A stretch of DNA of 11,944 nt, taken from assembly GCA_034696485.1 (NCBI GenBank), contig JAQIWT010001207.1, forward strand, positions 1 to 11,944. The letters are read 5' to 3'. Both the position numbers and the translations under genes were made by a program. This DNA is from Isohypsibius dastychi. Lineage: Eukaryota > Tardigrada > Eutardigrada > Parachela > Isohypsibiidae. The notes under the pieces are model-generated. The model did no database searches, was not told the DNA's origin, and saw nothing but the letters and a program-made list of their open reading frames with translations. Shown piece after piece: positions 9,153 through 11,944 of the stretch (its first letter is position 1; every line of letters starts with the position of its first letter).

Positions 9153-9472
9153 ACTGTGATATCCTCAGCGGCAGCTTTTGTTTTAAAATATGGTGTTATG
9201 AGTTCGGAGTTTGTTGCGAATACCTGACCGAAAACTGTCGGCTGTCGTTCTACGGGAAAATAATAGCTCCAGACCTTCCACGAAAACAGTAGCTTTGTTT
9301 TATTGTTACTTCTTCTTTAGAAAAGGTCAACAGGTTCCGGAAAATTCGTGATCTGCAAGACTGCAATCTGCAATGATGTTCACCCCAAACGGTAGAATGT
9401 GATGCAAGTTCTCCCAAAATCTTTCGAGAAAACTAGAAAGCCCGACGAACAACGGGGGGGGGGACATGCCAA

Positions 9473-9478
9473 AATAAA
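9473..9478 (+). terminator. Candidate poly(A) signal for synergin (AATAAA)
   Basis: This is the first canonical AATAAA on the plus strand after the synergin stop, 320 bp downstream, just after a run of ten G. The 382-bp interval 9153-9534 contains no gene. It must hold the 3' UTRs of both synergin and the convergent serpin, so the two transcripts may overlap here. No AATAAA was seen for the serpin on the minus strand in this interval. Confidence 0.4.
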
Positions 9479-9534
9479 GAAAAAGACTTCGTTGACTCAT
9501 TTCAGCATGCAGTTCAAACTGAGCCACTTCCAGA

Positions 9535-10767
9535 TTAAAGTTCCTCGAGTCTTCCGACAAAAAGAATCAGCTTGGTAGGATTATGGCGAATCGCGAAGAG
9601 GAACGGATGGTCAGCCTTGAATTCAACAGGAGGAGTGGGAGCAAGCTCAATCATCCCGCTTGTGAACGTAATTCTAACCGCCGTCGCAGCAGCAGCTTCT
9701 GTGCCTTTCTCTTCCACCTCTGCAGACACAAAAACAATCAAACCATTAACATAGTTACCATATCGCACTAAGTATCATATCGTACCAATGAAAGTCTTGT
9801 GGAATGCTTCGCTGACGGCCAGCTGTTTTCCAGAAACAATCCCGCTCAAATCGGCCTTCTCCGTGAATATTTCGGTCACTCCGACACGTTGAAGCAGTTC
9901 CTTCGCGTCGAATGACGATTCAATCTTGAATTTTGGTAAAGTCAGATGAACTTCAACATCCTCTTGAACCTTTCCAGCCAGTCTGGAAAATGTGTCTTTC
10001 TTCAACGCTTTCTCCAACGCTCGTAATCCGTCGACTTTTTTGGGCAACAAGACCAACAAAGAAGCTTCATGATTCTGATACGGGATCTCCAGATATTGAA
10101 CATCCAGCTCTGCATCCTCCACGTAATTAAAACTCTTCGGGTTGAGATGCATTAAATCAGTTTTCTTCTTGGATCCATTCAAAAGCGTGAAATCCTCCTG
10201 TTTGGTCTCCGATTTCGGAAAGTCATCTTTCCAAGCTGTTTTGAAGTAGACTGCGTTGACCAAGACTGACAAAGTCGATGCATCGATGGATCCACTTGGA
10301 AGGAGGTCATTGATCTTCTTGTTTGTCTTTTCTTCTACCCAGGCGTTAATCTCGTTCCGTGAACCTTCAGGGTTACCGACGAAATCTTTCAGGATAATCG
10401 ACGATTCAAGCTGTGACTGCGCTGCTTTCTGGTAGGCCGCATCGAGGTTCAAACCGGTTTTGAGGAAAATGGAGTTTGCGATTGCCAAGATGAGGTCGCC
10501 TTCAGAAGTGGAATCTTGAGACTTAAGATTGGACAGGGCAGCGGCAAACGGCTGGATGGTCAGATCAGTTGGTTGATTGGTGTTGATACTGAATGCTGAT
10601 TCGATGTTGGCTTTGGTAGTTCCCTTCGAGCCGAGATAGACGAGCATGGTCGCGTAGGCGATGCTGACAGGAGAAACGAAAACATTTCCATCTGCGGTCA
10701 AGTTGGATGCCGCGGAGTACAAATTGACGGAGAGACCGTCCACAAGCTGGGAAAAATTCTGATCCAT
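9535..10767 (-). CDS. Serpin, inhibitory type, no signal peptide
   Basis: Two exons, 10767-9786 and 9719-9535, with a 66-bp GT-AG phase-1 intron, give a full-length 388-aa serpin. Seen: [20 protein letters not shown] near the N-terminus, [13 protein letters not shown] (the shutter-region NA-x-YFK-x-W motif), [41 protein letters not shown] (split here only by the exon junction after FI) and the C-terminal signature [11 protein letters not shown]. The hinge has Gly at P15 (333), Thr at P14 and Ala at P12-P9, the pattern of serpins that insert the loop and trap proteases. Counting from P15 places P1-P1' at Thr347-Ser348, with Phe at P2; a shift of one would make Phe the P1. The N-terminus [19 protein letters not shown] begins directly at helix A with no secretion signal, as in intracellular clade-B-like serpins. 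The target protease cannot be named. The start is the only ATG that fits helix A. Confidence 0.95.
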
Positions 10768-10820
10768 GATTTCAACTGCTTGATTAATCGATCATGCACA
10801 ACTCGACTGCTTTGCTCTGG

Positions 10821-10831
10821 CTTTATATTGG
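10821..10831 (-). promoter_or_regulatory. CCAAT/TATA core promoter of the serpin
   Basis: On the minus strand the sequence reads ACCAATATAAAGCC. The TATAAAG is at 10827-10821 and an overlapping CCAAT at 10831-10827. It lies 54-60 bp upstream of the serpin ATG, which leaves room for a start site about 30 bp downstream of the TATA and a 5' UTR of about 30 bp. This is the only gene in the window with an evident TATA box. Confidence 0.6.
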
Positions 10832-10833
10832 TA

Positions 10834-11191
10834 CGGAAAAGACGTAGACTCAGAAACTAAGATGCCTGGAGCTGTCTTGATTTGAGTGAATTAGCCACTT
10901 AGTGCTGATAGGGATCAGTCTTTAGCGAGAAAGCCCGGTCAAACAAGCGACGAGTCACTTTTCGACTTTGTTTCCCAGAACCAGTTTTGTCTTTCCCGGA
11001 CTTGGCTTAAAATGCTGGATCATCTCGCGAATTTCAACGAAATACGGATCACGTTGAACTTACAGGGACTAACTCGACACTTGTCTATTCTGCTTGCAGA
11101 TGATGTTTGTTCCTTCTATTTTGTCTTTTCATTGATTTATTTTTCGTAAAGTATCACCTACAATATACGTCATACAGTATACGGCATAGTA
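10834..11191. other. Intergenic stretch upstream of the serpin, no gene seen
   Basis: No exon with family resemblance, no RNA gene and no long repeat was recognised. The last 40 bases contain several ATAC/GTAT palindromic words (GTATAC twice) leading into the foldback element. Confidence 0.6.
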
Positions 11192-11282
11192 TACGTCTCC
11201 GCAAATATTTATCGTACACCCCTCATATAAACAAGCATGTCAAGTCTATGAGGGGTGTACGATAAATATTGGCGGAGACGTA
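11192..11282. mobile_element. Foldback (hairpin) element with 36-bp arms
   Basis: The left arm 11192-11227 and the reverse complement of the right arm 11247-11282 agree at 35 of 36 positions, separated by a 19-base loop. The arms begin TACGTCTCCGC and end CACCCCTCATA. A less perfect match continues outward (TAGTATACG against TAGTACG) with a small gap. A transcript in either direction would fold into a long stem. The simplest reading is a small foldback transposon or MITE. A regulatory or small-RNA hairpin is possible but unsupported. Confidence 0.8.
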
Positions 11283-11458
11283 CTACCCAAAGCACAAAAT
11301 GTCACCAGGAAGTCTATTTATCCCCCCGATCCCTGATTTAGACAGCAACAGTGAAAACATCACGTAGAATGTCGATGTGACCAAGTGCCGGCAACAGGTT
11401 TTCCTCCAGCATCATCACAGTGACATGGTAGCTTTGACATCTTTATAAGAAATATATA

Positions 11459-11944
11459 TACCGTAAAATCCGGATTAAAACCCCGGGGCTCTAATTCTTC
11501 GAAGCTCGGGGGCTTGGGGTTGGGGCTTTATTTCGGGCTGGGGCTTTATTTCGGGGGGGGGGGGGGGGGGGGGGGGTTTTTTATCCAAAAGGAAAGCCCA
11601 AAAATCAGGATTCTGAATTGAAATTTATATGAAAGCAAGAATCCACCAGCTGCAACAGCTGAACAGTGATAAAAAACACGTTAATCACGAAGGTAAAGTT
11701 TGCCGTTTCTAACCTACAGGCTACAGCAAGAACGATGCAAACAAGTGCGAAACTAACAAATCACGCTTGTTGACTTACGCCACACTCACCGACGTAGGTG
11801 ATACGTAAAGCGCGTATGCGTACGTCAGTGCATTTTATAAATCCCCATGGGACTTTATTACGGGGGGGGGGGGAGGGGTTTATTCCCACTGAATCTGCCG
11901 AAAGTGGGGCTTTATTTCGGGGGGGGGGGGGGGGGGGGGGGGTG
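11459..11944. repeat. G-rich repeat field of GGGGCTTTATTTCGGG units with G homopolymers
   Basis: The unit GGGGCTTTATTTCGGG occurs at 11522-11537, at 11540 onward and at 11906 onward, and a variant GGGACTTTATTACGGG occurs at 11849-11864. Two of the exact units run into 24-base G tracts (11553-11576 and 11919-11942) and the variant runs into a 12-base tract (11862-11873). The left edge (TACCGTA at 11459) matches the start of the terminal repeat of the intron element at 813. About 270 bp between the G tracts (11577-11848) shows no gene. The region continues past the window end. Homopolymer lengths may be affected by assembly error. Confidence 0.8.

Noticed and set aside
9535-9546. Serpin C-terminus LEEL as an ER-retention signal
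   Set aside because: It is not a standard KDEL form and the protein has no signal peptide, so ER residence is not supported.
11700-11830. tRNA-like hairpins in the right-hand intergenic region
   Set aside because: No A/B box pair, no anticodon arm geometry and no acceptor stem could be found.

Overview
The window comes from an animal with a compact genome. The evidence is spliceosomal genes with many GT-AG introns of about 58-69 bp, acceptors that often read TTTTCAG, gene spacing of 150-380 bp, and three metazoan families: a natriuretic-peptide-receptor-type (receptor guanylyl cyclase) ectodomain, gamma-synergin and a serpin. Nothing seen fixes the phylum. A small invertebrate is the safest reading. 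No bacterial, viral, rRNA, tRNA or CRISPR feature was found.

Layout, left to right. (1) 81-1236 (+): six exons of the membrane-proximal half of a receptor-guanylyl-cyclase-like ligand-binding domain. It stops before any transmembrane, kinase-like or cyclase region, and its fifth intron carries a 169-bp terminal-inverted-repeat element (813-981). (2) 1392-3824 (-): a multi-exon gene, convergent with the receptor gene. Its product has an N-terminal membrane anchor and three tandem copies of a CC-x3-C ... C-x2-AF module, with a phase-1 intron conserved inside every copy. The last copy ends in an HG-x2-GKPSN tail like modules that, from memory, accompany transposon proteins in marine invertebrates. 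(3) A 168-bp head-to-head interval. (4) 3993-9152 (+): a complete eight-exon gamma-synergin gene (939 aa by my splice model) with an EH domain, a gamma-ear-type EDEFDDF motif and the conserved C-terminal Cys/His block. (5) 9535-10767 (-): a complete two-exon, 388-aa inhibitory-type serpin with a CCAAT/TATA promoter, convergent with synergin. (6) 10834-11944: no gene recognised. It holds a near-perfect 36-bp foldback element and a G-homopolymer repeat field related to the element inside the receptor intron.

The four genes do not form a pathway. Receptor (signalling), synergin (AP-1/clathrin sorting) and serpin (protease control) look like ordinary neighbours. The least ordinary item is gene 2, a triplicated, apparently membrane-tethered transposon-type cysteine module. 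One of its units (the second) has an unresolved splice junction. All exon coordinates were worked out by hand from reading frame, splice consensus, phase matching and remembered family patterns. No database search or transcript was available.
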